Assembly (NCBI GenBank): GCA_026874595.1
Contig: CM049307.1
Coordinates: forward strand, 21,369,079 to 21,433,078
Direction: 5' to 3'
Source of the DNA: Sipunculus nudus
Lineage: Eukaryota; Annelida; Sipuncula; Golfingiida; Sipunculidae
DNA: 64,000 bases
Shown here: in pieces, positions 49,994 to 61,992 of the stretch
How positions within the stretch are numbered: position 1 is the stretch's first letter
How the letters are laid out: each line of letters begins with the position of its first letter
The notes under the pieces: model-generated
What the model was told of the DNA's origin: nothing
The model's input: only the letters and a program-made list of their open reading frames with translations
The model's database searches: none
Program-made: the position numbers and the translations under genes

Positions 49994-52573
49994 TATTTAC
50001 CTGTAGTTACCTGGTTGACAATATCTTTTTCATTCCTGCTTTACACCTTACATTATTTTTGTTGTTCATGTGGTTTCAGGTTTATTCTTTTTTGCTTTTT
50101 CTTTCAGAAATTCTTATTCTTGTGTCATCCCAATATTTCCCAATTATTTTAGATCTGGTCAAATTCTGGTCCTGACATTAAGTTGATTTGGTTCCATAAA
50201 CCCTTACATGGTGCTACAAAAAAATGAAAATACGTATTTTATTCACAGTTATAAAGAGAAACTCTAAGAAATTTTTTTAAAACTGATATTTGATTTTCCA
50301 GAAAATCCCTTAGGAAAGCAACAAGTTGCCGTTATACTCATCACTTCTGTTCTGGAAGTTGAAAAATTCTGTTGTCTCAATGTTTAAAAATTTGAGTTTG
50401 ACTTGCTAGAGACTTCTCTATCTCTTTTCCATTTAGCATAACTATCACATATAAATTTAATTTTTAGTCCTTTTTTGTTGCTGTTTATCTCTCTTTGTCT
50501 GTTTTGAGCAACACTTATTCTCTGTTATTTAATTAACCATTCACAGAGAAAAGTACAGAAATTTAACTTCAAATAATATATATAAACAACCCATATGGAG
50601 GTAAATATTCTATTTGTTCATATTCTATAATTCCTGTTGATTGTTATTAACTTCACAACATAAATATCAAACTTAATCCAGCTTTCTGTTATCCGTAATA
50701 ATTCTTATTTGCACTCCTCTTCTCCTCAATAACCTTTAGCAACAATACTTGCCAAGATGCAGGCTACCCGTTACGAAAAGAGATAGGACCAAACAAAGTT
50801 GTCTGTCTTGATAAACAGCTAAACCCTGAGCTTAAAGGGCCTCTCAAGTCATCCATCTTTGTTTAAGATACACTTAATGAGGTCAGCTGGAATACAAACA
50901 TGTACTTCAAAGGAATGCTAAATCAGGCTGACCACAAGGAAAGGTCACAGGGGCATTGGGTGTATGAGCCATACACACCTGGACATGTTACCTCAGGTCT
51001 AATACAAGGACTTCTGCTTCAATATTGCAAAAATATAGTTGTTTTATAAAAATTTACTAACTCCAGTATACATTCATATCCAGTTCAATTTGAAACTCAG
51101 CAAGTTTACCAGGGAATTCTAGCATAAACAGAGGTTGATATTCCAATGTAAACTACCTAACTTTAAGTGAACATGGAAACTCCAAAAATGTTAACATTTG
51201 ACACTGGAATATTATGCCAATCTTAATAACTTTCATCAAGAATATTCCAATGCTGGTTCACATCTGAATATCCTAAAGTCAACCAGTTGTCCTTGGAATA
51301 TCTTTAAATACACCTGTTTACCTCAGATTATATAGAAGAAACATTTTTTCCTTACATTTTGTAGCGACTTTTTTTATGTGTTTATTTTTCTTATTCCTTT
51401 ATCAAATTCACTAAATTAGAATATTCCTATATTTCCTGATTCTAATCATAAGGTTTAGGTAGATTGGTTTGTATTGTATTTAGCCAGTAACATTATTAAA
51501 AATGTCCCTGTATTGAGAACTTGACATTTAATTCTTTAAGAAGACTTACTCAGATAATTAGATGCACACTTAACAAAAGGAGATCGTTACATCTGATCTA
51601 TAAAATCTAGATATTCCAAAAATAAACCTGCATGTGTATTTTAGAAATTCAAAAATAAACTGGTTTATTTTGGGATATCCAGATGTAAACCAGTGTATAT
51701 TCAGATATTCAAAGTAAACTATCCAAGTTTGAAATTCCAATGTGAAATCTTTGCATAGGAGTTCCAATACCTACTACGATTTAACCAGTTTATATTTGAA
51801 TTCCAATCTCAACTCATAGGTGTGTTCAGAACTGAAACAGATTTAAATGTATAAACAGTGACATACACTTTAACATGTAGACTCCTCAATTTCAATAATA
51901 TTCACATGATTTATACAGTAAAACCTATATTTTATGTAACCAATTCCCAATAATGACAACTCAATGAATGACCACTTCATCATAGACAAAATGTACAATT
52001 ATATTAAAGGGTTAATATGTTTACAGCATCTGCCTAAATCTGTTCTCAAATGCTTTAGACTGTTCTGTTTTTCTCAACTTGCTTTGCATTCTCCTAGAGT
52101 AAAATCAGTGCTTTTGGTGATTAGGTCAGAAAATATATTGATAATAACATTACTTACAGCACTAAAACCACAGGGGGAAAATCTGAAATTTCTGAAACTG
52201 GCATACCTTCTGCACGCACATCAGTACTCTGAAAGTGATTTACAGTTGTAAAGAAATGAAAAAAAAGTAAAAGAAATTTCTTTTCCATCTGTATAACATA
52301 ACTAATTATCTCGTTAACATATTCACTGATATGCCAGCAAAATAAAATTATTACTGGGACTAAAAAAAAAAGAAGACAGGTATGCACAGTTACAGACAGT
52401 AAGTCAAGCAAAGCATCTCTGACCAACATAGCCCATAGTTGAGTCATAACAAAAGCCATAGTAAGAGCTGCACTGTAGTAGTACACAACAGCTAGATATT
52501 ACAATATTGCCTGACATCACCTGTGCTCTATATAGACAAAAGATCAAATAAATCATGTCTCCGTGTTTCACAG
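49994..52573. other. AT-rich non-coding including a decayed minisatellite
   Basis: 51070-51850 contains many imperfect ~30-36 base units of the type GATATTCCAAAAATAAACC..GTGTATTT (clearest at 51600-51760). 50740-51000 is GC-richer and non-repetitive. No gene recognised. Confidence 0.45.
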
Positions 52574-52776
52574 TCGGCGCCACCCAGGATGAGCACTCTG
52601 CAGGCTTAATGGGAAGGCTGTGCCCCACAGCCATGTATCACTCACATACGAGTGCGTCTTTGGGGTTTCCTCAGTGTTATGACCCAGAAATAGGGATGAT
52701 TACACACCCAGGACCCGCAGGTGTGGTAGACAAAATACAAATGATAGGAAACAAGTGCTACAGCCCTTTCAAGTAG
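52574..52776 (+). CDS. Candidate terminal coding exon (unassigned)
   Basis: Plus-strand sequence after a CCGTGTTTCACAG acceptor is open for 67 codons and ends in TAG. It encodes GATQDEHSAGLMGRLCPTAM, YHSHTSASLGFPQCYDPEIG and MITHPGPAGVVDKIQMIGNK CYSPFK. Residue use looks protein-like and GC is higher than the flanks. No partner exon or polyadenylation hexamer is evident and I do not recognise the product, so it could be chance or a decayed gene fragment. Confidence 0.25.
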
Positions 52777-55248
52777 TCCCAACAGAAATGGAACTCTTCC
52801 GATGTACATACTCCAAAAATGGAGGCGGTTAATTCCACTAAAAAAAATTTTTTTTTTTTAATTTTTTTTTTAATTTTAAGAAATTAAAAAAAAAGTTAGT
52901 GTATTTTGTTGAATATTACACAAATGTCCAGGGCTAGTTTTACATAAGTAATACAATTTCTGCTCACTGCCTGTCCCCTGTCTTGAGTTGTGTTTTCACT
53001 TTCATGTATATTCAACAGATTACGCTACCATATACTGTTTTACAGAATATTGTATATACTGCACAGGTGAACACAGCTTTGAAAGATGGGTACACATTCA
53101 ACATGTCAGCTCTATATTTCAGACACATATTACAGAGCAATTTGTGTAAAATACACAATTCATTTGATTTTGAGAAAGGCTGGAACCTTTTTATTCTATA
53201 GGATTTCAATAAGACAAACAATACACCTGCTGGTAAAATAAGATTCCAACTGCAGGTATAACCTTTCTGGTCTCTATCATTTTAGGAACTGTGCATATCC
53301 CTTTGGGGTTTAGTATTGATTAATGAAAGCTAATCATGCAATGAAATGATTAAACTGTGTATTCAATTATAAGGTTTTTTTTTATTATATTAATTATATT
53401 ATATTATAAGAAGTACATTTTCCATTAAAATCGTACAATATATTCAGGTAAATTGGCCCTAATTATGTTCAGTATACTTAAGGGATTGAATTAAAGAACA
53501 GCAATTGCAAATTTTTATTCTGATTATTTATATTCGACTCATTACTTACTGTCTAAAAAAGAAGCTGTTACATAATGTCATTAAAAATATTTTAAATTAC
53601 ACCATTTCCAATGAACCATAATTATACTAATATATTATTAATGTGATCATTCCAACCATTATGGACCAATGCTGGATTTTTATAATTAATTTGCTGAGCT
53701 CTGTTTATTATTAATACAATAGGATTGTATGTAGGGGTACCAGAATTCCCTGTTTTAAGGGAGCTAAGCCATGTTTTTTTTTTAAATCAGAGATAAAAGT
53801 CAGAGAAGTCTTTAAACAGCTTTTGAATTAAATCTATTACCATTTGTTGTCAGGCAAACAGAATAATTCAAAATGGGGAAGAAATAAGTAATTAAGCTGA
53901 ACGACAGCAATGACTGGCAATAATCTTCAATGAACCAATGAGCTAAAACAGTACAATTTCTTTTCAAATATTCACTTGAGTAGACTAACAACTTATTTAC
54001 CAGTGGTAAATGCTCCAAGCAGCCAATGCTGACTGCTTTGTTACACTTTATTTTTTTTTCAGATGACCTTTGGAATTTTTTGTCCTTGACAGACAATGTG
54101 CTTCTTTTCAGCTAAGTGGCAAAACAAAACAACAAAAGTTTCAAGTGTGCCAAGTTTGAAGAATGGCTCAAGTGTTTACAAAAGATGCCCTACTTACAAA
54201 CAGGTGGAGAATGAGAAACAAAACACACCTACGTTGTTTCCACAAGACTTAACTGGCATAGCAAGAATTAAGTGCTGCATTAATTATGGGTTTCATATAT
54301 CTTAATATACAGCAAGGAAAAAATCTGCATTAAATACAGTTAAGTGTTGATTATCCAAAAGCTCAGCAGGTACAGGATGTTTGTTATAAATTAATAAATG
54401 ATAAATTATCGTTAAATGAATGTTCAGATAAACAATATCTGACGATTTACCATTATTGCCAACCTGCCGCTGAGTACCAGATGTTTAATCATCAGACATG
54501 CACACACTGACGAAGCAGACCCCAAATAAACATTGACTGTTATTATGTCTTCCATTTACTTAATTAATATATCATGTAAAACACATGAAATTATTGCTGA
54601 ATGACTGCTGGTCCTTAAAAAATTGTAATGAAATAATAAGATTAATTAGTAAAATGTACTAAGACTTTTTTTAATAATATATAAATATATAATTTTACAA
54701 ATCTAAAAACTGTTAAGTTTAATAAAATCAAAATTTAATAATTTTTTAAAGGATGACTGTACCATTGAGTATTTTGTATTTTATATATGTAAAATGGGCA
54801 ATATATTCAAATGGAAATTTCTAAACTAATTAAAACTATATTTTTTCACGATCTACTAAAACTTGGAGTGAACCGTTAAACTGTTATAAAATGATAACAT
54901 AATGAGAAAATGATTCTTTTTCTGATAAATTTAAATGGACATTTTGAAACATTATTCAAATATACATTTGTAAAGAAATTTTTAATTTAAAAATTATAAT
55001 TAAATATTTTTAAAGCATGTTGGTTTACGGTTATCTAATATACAATGCATCAAATATAAGAAAAACATTAGCTGAAGACAAACTGCTGACATACTGACAT
55101 TAATACGTAGGCCTTTTTCTTTATCAGTAACTATTTTCTGACTATGTCTGTAGTTTTTAACCTATCAGATGTGCCAACAGCTGAGGGACAGATGAGATAA
55201 ATACTTGTTATGCTTTATCATAAAGAGTATATGAGGTTGTGGTCCTAC
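52777..55248. other. AT-rich non-coding
   Basis: Long T/A runs at 52840-52895, otherwise no repeat, gene or RNA that I can support. Confidence 0.4.
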
Positions 55249-55401
55249 CTGAGTTGTTAAAGCCAGGCCGGTGCTGGGTATACCCTGAGATATGATTCCT
55301 GCCCCAGTGATTAAAAGTAGGATGAGACTTAAAGGCCGAGTGCTCAGACCACAGTCTACTGTCAGAGGGGTGTGGAGGCTCTGAGGGCCCCAGGCCCGGA
55401 G
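55249..55401 (-). CDS. Candidate isolated coding exon (unassigned)
   Basis: A pyrimidine-rich tract ending in CTAAATCTAAAG precedes 55401 and a good donor CTCAG|GTAGGA follows 55249. The 153 bases are open in one frame and phase 1 at both ends. They encode PGLGPSEPPHPSDSRLWSEH followed by SAFKSHPTFNHWGRNHISGY and TQHRPGFNNS. It is GC-richer than its surroundings. It could be an upstream or alternative exon of the same minus-strand gene, but direct splicing to 30525 would put the ATG at 30485 out of frame, so it would be 5' UTR or need an intermediate exon. It may instead belong to another gene. Confidence 0.4.
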
Positions 55402-57833
55402 CTTTAGATTTAGAGGGATAGGAAATAGGAAAAAGGTGGCAGGAGAAGGGGGGGGGCACGTTAAACAAAAGTGTAATGTGAGCTAGGTATACAAGCATGA
55501 AGATGGGCCAGGTGCGCACAGTTCCTCACAGCCAACGCAAGACATGTTCCAAATATAGCACCCTATTACAAGCTGGACTTCTTGGTATGAAAACAAGTTT
55601 CCGCTTGCTTTCATGTCTACTAGCGGCTGAGTCATACCTGCAAACTGGCTGTTCTAGGAACATGTGTGCTGCCTACAGCCCTCACAGGCTCCTGGGTTAA
55701 TACCCTCCAAATGCTCCCCTCACAGCCACACTGTATACTACCTGCCTGGTACCTGTAGGGCATGTTCAGAGAAGGAAGGGGGGGGGGGTCTCCTTAGCTG
55801 GGTAGTTATCATGACTCCTGTTTGATCTCAGTGACCTTTGACCTATCATGTACACATCATTTCCGCTTGAGTAACTTACAGAGTTCTTATTGCCTGACGC
55901 AGAATGATAAAAACATATCTAGAATTATCAGATAATCACACCGGTAGTGCCTGGGTTGCATACAAAGACAGAAATGATTCAGCCAGAAAAAAAGTATGTA
56001 AATAAGTTTCAACAAAAAAGTCAGAATACAAACCTCATTCCAGTGCTATCTAGACAATTATGCACTCCTTCAACTTGAAAAAAAAACATCTGACTCCACT
56101 AATAAAGGGATAACAAACCAAACAATATCACCACTTGGTAACTTATAATGTACTCATGGATGAAAGACTTATTTCACCAAACAAACTCACAGTCTTCCTG
56201 TTCTGATTAATAATTACTAATACTAACATGGATGCTTGGCTGTTTTTCTTCATAGCTGATTAAATTGTATTTTCATTCAATTTGTCACAACAAATTTTGT
56301 GTGCATATTGTTTTAAAAAAGATATCTTTCACGTAAATAATTCCTGCCTCTGAGTCCTGTGCCTAACCCCTAGACAACAGAAGCTGGTTGGGGAGGACAA
56401 TCACTGTTGTCTTCTATTGTGTATTAGCGGAAATGTCATGAAATTACGAAATATGAGTATGTTTAAATCCTGACAGAATGGCAACATACGTCCTTCAAAT
56501 GATGCAAATGAAGAACAGGTATATTAAACTGATCAAGTAATATTCTATCATTGGTTGCTTTTTGAAGTATGGCCAAATTTCAAATTTTGAATTTTGAATG
56601 TGGGTAACCAATTTTGTTTTGGTAACCAATTCCATATGTTTCAGATCACATTGACTCAGAACATTCAACTCACTGAACTCTAATAAGCAAATATGTGACT
56701 TAGCCAGTGTGTAAATCTGAAGCATGCTGATATAGTATGTAGCAGCTGGTGTTACTTAAAATTAAAAAAGAGCTATATGTAAAACACATGCACCAGCCAG
56801 TAAAAGCAACTTGGACAGATGAAAGCTGCCTCCCCTATGCCTTACAAATTTCTGAAAATGCTGAAATTTAGACTATCAAAGTGGCGTGTTAGTGTCAACA
56901 TTATCAAAAATCTGATAATCTAAAAAAAAACTGATCATCCAAATATGATATTTTATATTTTTGCTGATTTTCAAGATTATAAAACAATTCTAAACTGTAA
57001 TCATGTCTGCAAGTTATAATATCTCAGACCATGGTGAATATTGCACCCACTAGGTTGAAAGATTACTCATTCAATGTCACTTATTTGGAGTGAATTTGAA
57101 AACCATCTTGCCCCGTGAGTGAGTGGTGAGGCCAAAATATATCTGAAGAAATCATGTGGGAATGCATACAAACTCAAGCAACTGCTAATTTTCAAGGGAA
57201 CTGAGAAAGCCAGGGACTTTGTCATTCTCACAAAGTTCATCAGTACAGCATTTGAGAACAACCCTGTTTCTTATGGCTATTCCAGCAATACCATATAATA
57301 TTGGGTGGGGGGGGGGGTTTGAAGCCAACCATGACATGGCATAGACTGGTACCCTGCTCTAATATGTTGTGAATTAGTTACTGTAAATATGAGGTTAAGC
57401 CCCATTTTTCTGATGCAAAGTGTACATTTTGGTTAAATTGAACACAAAGTGACCTGAATAATTGAAAGAATAGATTCAGGATATTTTTTATTTTTCATAT
57501 TCTGGGATATTCATAAATCTCATCAATTTCCATAGCTTTTGTCCAGGAAATTTAGGTGAACGAAAAACTGATATATCACCAAAATAACAATTTATTCCTC
57601 ATAGTATAATCTGAAAACATATCCATTTCCATTTTGTTATCTGATTCAAATATCACAGGCTCATTCCACATAATAAGACAGGTGTCAAATGTTGTCTGAA
57701 AAACAAAATTATATCATACCCTTTCAAGTTACCAAACAATCGATGGTTCATACAGCTCAGCTGATGAATAACTTGGTACACTGTTACCTAATATTAACCG
57801 AGAACTTACCAGTATATACATATATTATTATAA
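55402..57833. other. Non-coding flank, GC-richer at its start
   Basis: G-runs at about 55448-55457 and 55778-55790. A perfect DR1 motif TGACCTTTGACCT is at 55832-55844, outside any repeat I can identify and about 430 bases from the candidate exon. Another G-run at about 57306-57318. No gene recognised. Confidence 0.4.
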
Positions 57834-57834
57834 A

Positions 57835-58683
57835 CTAGACATTTCTTGGCACCGCAGGTGCCAGAGTATCCCCAGACATCTATAGTAGGCCCCCTCCCCT
57901 TTCGGAATTGGCCCTCATTTTAGCAGCATATACTGACACTTGGCAAGCAATTATTGTTTCTTCCATCTATCAATCCACAATCTTTTTGAAGATGTTGGTC
58001 CTGTGACCTTGACCTTTGACCTCATGACCCAAAAATCAAAAGAGTTCTTACACTATTGGTAGGTCATATATATTTCAGGTTTGAAACCAATATGTTGATC
58101 CAAAATTCAGTTATCATCTGGAAACAAATATGTGGACAGATGGCCCCTGTGACCTTTGACCTTGTGACCCCAAAATCAATCAGGTTCTTCCCCTATTGGC
58201 AGGACAGCTAAATGTGCATGATGGAAGGAATGGGCTGAAAAGTTTGGCTTAAAATTCATCCACAATCTTCAAAATATGTGGCTCCTGTGACCTTGACCTT
58301 TGACCTCATGACCCCAAAATCAATAGAGTTCTTGCGTTAGAGGTTGGCCATATATAAGTCAAGGTTGAAATCTTTACTGGAGTTATCATCAGCAAACAAA
58401 TTTTACAGACTTGAATTAATTATCAAGAAACTGGAGGTTTTTTTTACTCAAATTTTTACAAGCCCCATAGCTTGGAAGATATAGGCCACACTGACCTAGT
58501 TTCAGGTTTCCAAGGAGATTTTTTATTGACCTCCCTGGTTGTACACTGAGAAGTTTCTAGGTCAAGTGGTTATGATTTGTGTCCTGCTAACAAATGAGCG
58601 GAAGGCCAGACAGCCAGCCTGACCAACAAAGCGCCTGATACCAGCTATACCTCAGTTGACTTTCAGTCAGCTGAGCTAAAAAT
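57835..58683 (-). mobile_element. Chimeric Helitron-like element (distinct left end, F right end)
   Basis: Starts CTAG then hairpin TGGCACC-GCA-GGTGCCA, unlike the F left end. The interior is F4-like (three TGACCTTTGACCT sites at 58010, 58150, 58294; CTATTGGCAGGACAGCT). Right end is the F hairpin CTCAGTTGACT / AGTCAGCTGAGCTA (58651-58678). No coding frame. Confidence 0.5.
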
Positions 58684-58832
58684 CTTGTTCAACCAAAAAT
58701 TAAAAGTTACAGGAAAACCCATTTAGACTTGAAATTTCTATGTCAAGTGAAAAGTGATGATAACAGAAACTTGAATATGGTGGATAAAACATTTAATATC
58801 TACACTCATCTACACTGAATTTCAACTTGAAA

Positions 58833-61800
58833 CTAAGTATGTGAAGTCGACAAGCAACTACAGTGAAACCTGAACCAAGCGACCACTGCCGCCAGCGACC
58901 GTCTGTGACTTACGACCGAAAAACGAATGCACCGAGCTTAATCACTCTTTAATGCCCCTGTGTTGAGCGACCGTTTGTGGTACGCGACCACCGACCGCTC
59001 AGATGTGGCCGGTCGCTGGTCTATACCTCCGTAAAGCGACCGCCTGGTGTAGCGGTAGTGGCACCTGGCGTCATAAGTTAAGACTAAAACGACCGTGCCA
59101 TTGACCGTCTCTTGAATGTGCAGGTGGCAATGGTGACCTACTTTCCCCGCGGTGAATTGGACATTAATTCACAATACCCCCCCAGGTGTCAATGGCCTAG
59201 GGCCCGCGTCGTTTTAATCTTTCTCCAAAAATGAAAGTTCCGCGAATATTGCGAAGGAACATGTAAAACGACGCAATTCTTTAATTCTGATGCCTGTGTA
59301 CCATTATTTTTTTTAGCACAGCCTATCTTTGAACACATCGTATTTGTTTAACGATTGTCTTAAACATCTTTACGGTTAAGGATCACGTGCTCTAGGGGAA
59401 ATCTCTCATTAATATTCATCGAAAAGAACTCCCGTTGTATTTCTGACACCGCGGTCGCATTCACTACGCTGCGGTCGTTGACCGGAGTTCATAACTAGTC
59501 TTAGCGATGTGTAAATAACATTTGCGCGGATTTAATTTTAAAAAAAGTGAGTCATGAAAGTAAGTTTGTCATAACGTTAGAGATCAACTGTCATTGCTTA
59601 TCACACACATTTTGACTTGACAACAAGTCCGTTCGTGACGACGACAAACTGACGACCTGCTTCGATAACATCAGTAGAATATTCATCAATACGACAAAAG
59701 GACTCAATGCTAACTACCATAGTACCAATATAGAGAGACTGTTTGATAACGTGAGCAGTCACCCGTAATCAAATGATCGATCCCTTCATACCTGCCTTGA
59801 GATTTTAATGGGGTCTGTTTCTAAAACAAAGTGACTCAGTGTGTACTCATGGTACATCATAGTGCTACAAGTACCTGCTCGCCTCCGGTCAGCAGCTAGG
59901 TACATCATTAATTAGCGGTTTGTGCAATATAACAAACAGGCTATTCAAAGCTTTTGATAAAGGCTTGTTTAATAAAGTTATAAAAGGACCAGCTTTCTTT
60001 GATAATTATTAATAAGGGAATCTTATTAAGCAGAGCAAAATTGATTAATTGATTTAAGTAAATATTGTTGTTAACTTGTAAATATTGTTGTGAATATCTT
60101 GATTATCTATAAGATATATATATATATATATATATATCCAGTATGTATTTTTATAATAAATTAATAAATGTTTACGTAGACATATATGCCTTGATATTCT
60201 TTGTTTGCTTCATGCTGAGACTTTGACCACCTGAGACTTAAGACCACCTGTGACTTGAGACCGCTTTTGGTGTGGCACATCAGGTGGTCTTAACTCTCAG
60301 GTTTTACTGTACGTGTATCCGCCGAAATCAGAGTGGGACGGTTGAAGAGAGGCATAGATTGACTGGCAAGAGGAAATACAGTGAGGTGTGTTGCATATTA
60401 GTATGGATGCCTGCAGCCGAAATGTGTAACAGTATGTAGGTTCACCACCTACCACAAAAGCTGTCCAAGTTGTATACATATGCAAAATGTTAAGCAGATA
60501 AGTAAAACCACTACTTGTATATGAGTGATGTTATCCCACAGCAGACAATCAGAAGGACATGTGCAAAACTGGTAGCAGGTGGTGCCACCAATTTTGTGTA
60601 TGATTAAGAACTATGTGAGATCGATACATAAGTGAAATTTCAGGGGGATATGTCATACCAGTCCTGAGATATAAGCTTGAATGTCTGCAGAGTAAACATA
60701 AATGTAGGTGGCACCACCTGCCACAAAATCTAGAAAGCTATCCAAGATGTATAAACATGCAAAATTTTTAGGCAGATATGTCAAACCACTGCCGAGATAT
60801 GAGTGATTTTATCCCACGGCAGACAAACAGACGGACGCTGTGCAAAAAAGGTTGCAGGTGGCGCTACCAGTATTGCGTATGATAAAGAGCTATGTGAGAT
60901 CTATACACTTGCAAAGTTTTGGCCTAATCGGTTAAACAGTTCCTGAGATATCAGTTTAGATGTCTGCAGCATAAACATGAATGAAGGTGGTGCCACCTGT
61001 CATAAAATCAAGAAAGCTGTCCATGATGTATAAACCTGCAAAACTTCAGGTGCATAAGTCAAACCACTGCCAAGATATGAGTGATTTTATCCCTACTCAG
61101 ATGAACAGACGGATGCTATGCAAAAATGGTTGCAGGTAGCAACACCAGTTTTGCGTAGGATAAAGAGCTATGTGAGATCTAAACACATGCAAAATTTTGG
61201 CCCAATCGGTCAAAGTTCCGGTATGAGCTTGGATGTCTGCAGTGTTAAAGTGAATGTAGGTGGCACCACCTGTCTTAAAATCAAGAATGCTGTCCAGGAT
61301 GTATACACATGCAAAATTTGAGGTGTATAAGTTGTAACCTATGCAGAGATATGAGTGATTTTATCCAAAGGTGATTTTTGGATGCTGTGCAAAAATAGTT
61401 GCAGGTGGCGCCACTAGTTTTGCGTATGATAAAGATCTATGTGAGATCTATACACATGCAAAATTTTGGCGGAATCAGTCAAACAGTTCCCAAGATATGA
61501 GCTTGGATCTCTGCAGTGTTAACGTGAATGAAGGTGGCACCACCTGTCATAAAATCAAGAAAGCAGTCCAGGATGTATACACATGCAAAATTTCAGGTGT
61601 ACAAGTCTAACCAATGCAGAGATATGAGTGATTTTAACCAAAGGCAGATGAACAGATGGACGCTGTGCAAAAATGGTTGCAGGTGGCGCCACCTTTTTTA
61701 GTGTATGTTATGAAGCTTTCCAAGGGCTACATTTGTGCATAATTTTAGCTTGATCGGTCAAATGGTTCCCGAGACATGTGGGTTTATGTGTGGAAACAGA

Positions 61801-61992
61801 CCGACGCTGGGCAGAGAGGAAATGTCAGAGGTCAACCAAAAATGGGCACAGCAGTTCACATGTGACCCGATCATAATTCCAAATTTTAAAAAATACTGCC
61901 CGGTGGTTACGGGGGATTTCTCTGGAAACCTAAGCGGCGGAGGCGTCCGACTGAAAACAGTATCCGCAAGTCTCTGTTTTGGCAGATACAAT
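58833..61992 (-). mobile_element. Helitron-like family E, copy E4, interrupted
   Basis: Left end (mutated to CTAAG) with GAAGTCGACAAGCAACTA is separated from its continuation CGTGTATCCGCCGAAATCAG by the 58861-60309 insertion. Then dimeric E units run to the right end TTTTGGCAGATACAAT. One exact palindrome (61682) and many one-base variants; the DR1 site is mutated (61823). Older than E3 by its divergence. Confidence 0.65.
58861..60309. mobile_element. TIR element CAGTGAAACCTGA..., TA target site, nested in E4
   Basis: Left CAGTGAAACCTGA and right inverse TCAGGTTTTACTG, flanked by TA on both sides. The inner arms keep GCGACCAC/GACCACC-type motifs. Interior (59080-59700) is CpG-rich; no transposase frame. 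Terminal CAGT and TA duplication suggest a pogo/Tigger-like or other Tc1/mariner relative, non-autonomous. Removing it restores the E4 left end exactly. Confidence 0.75.
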
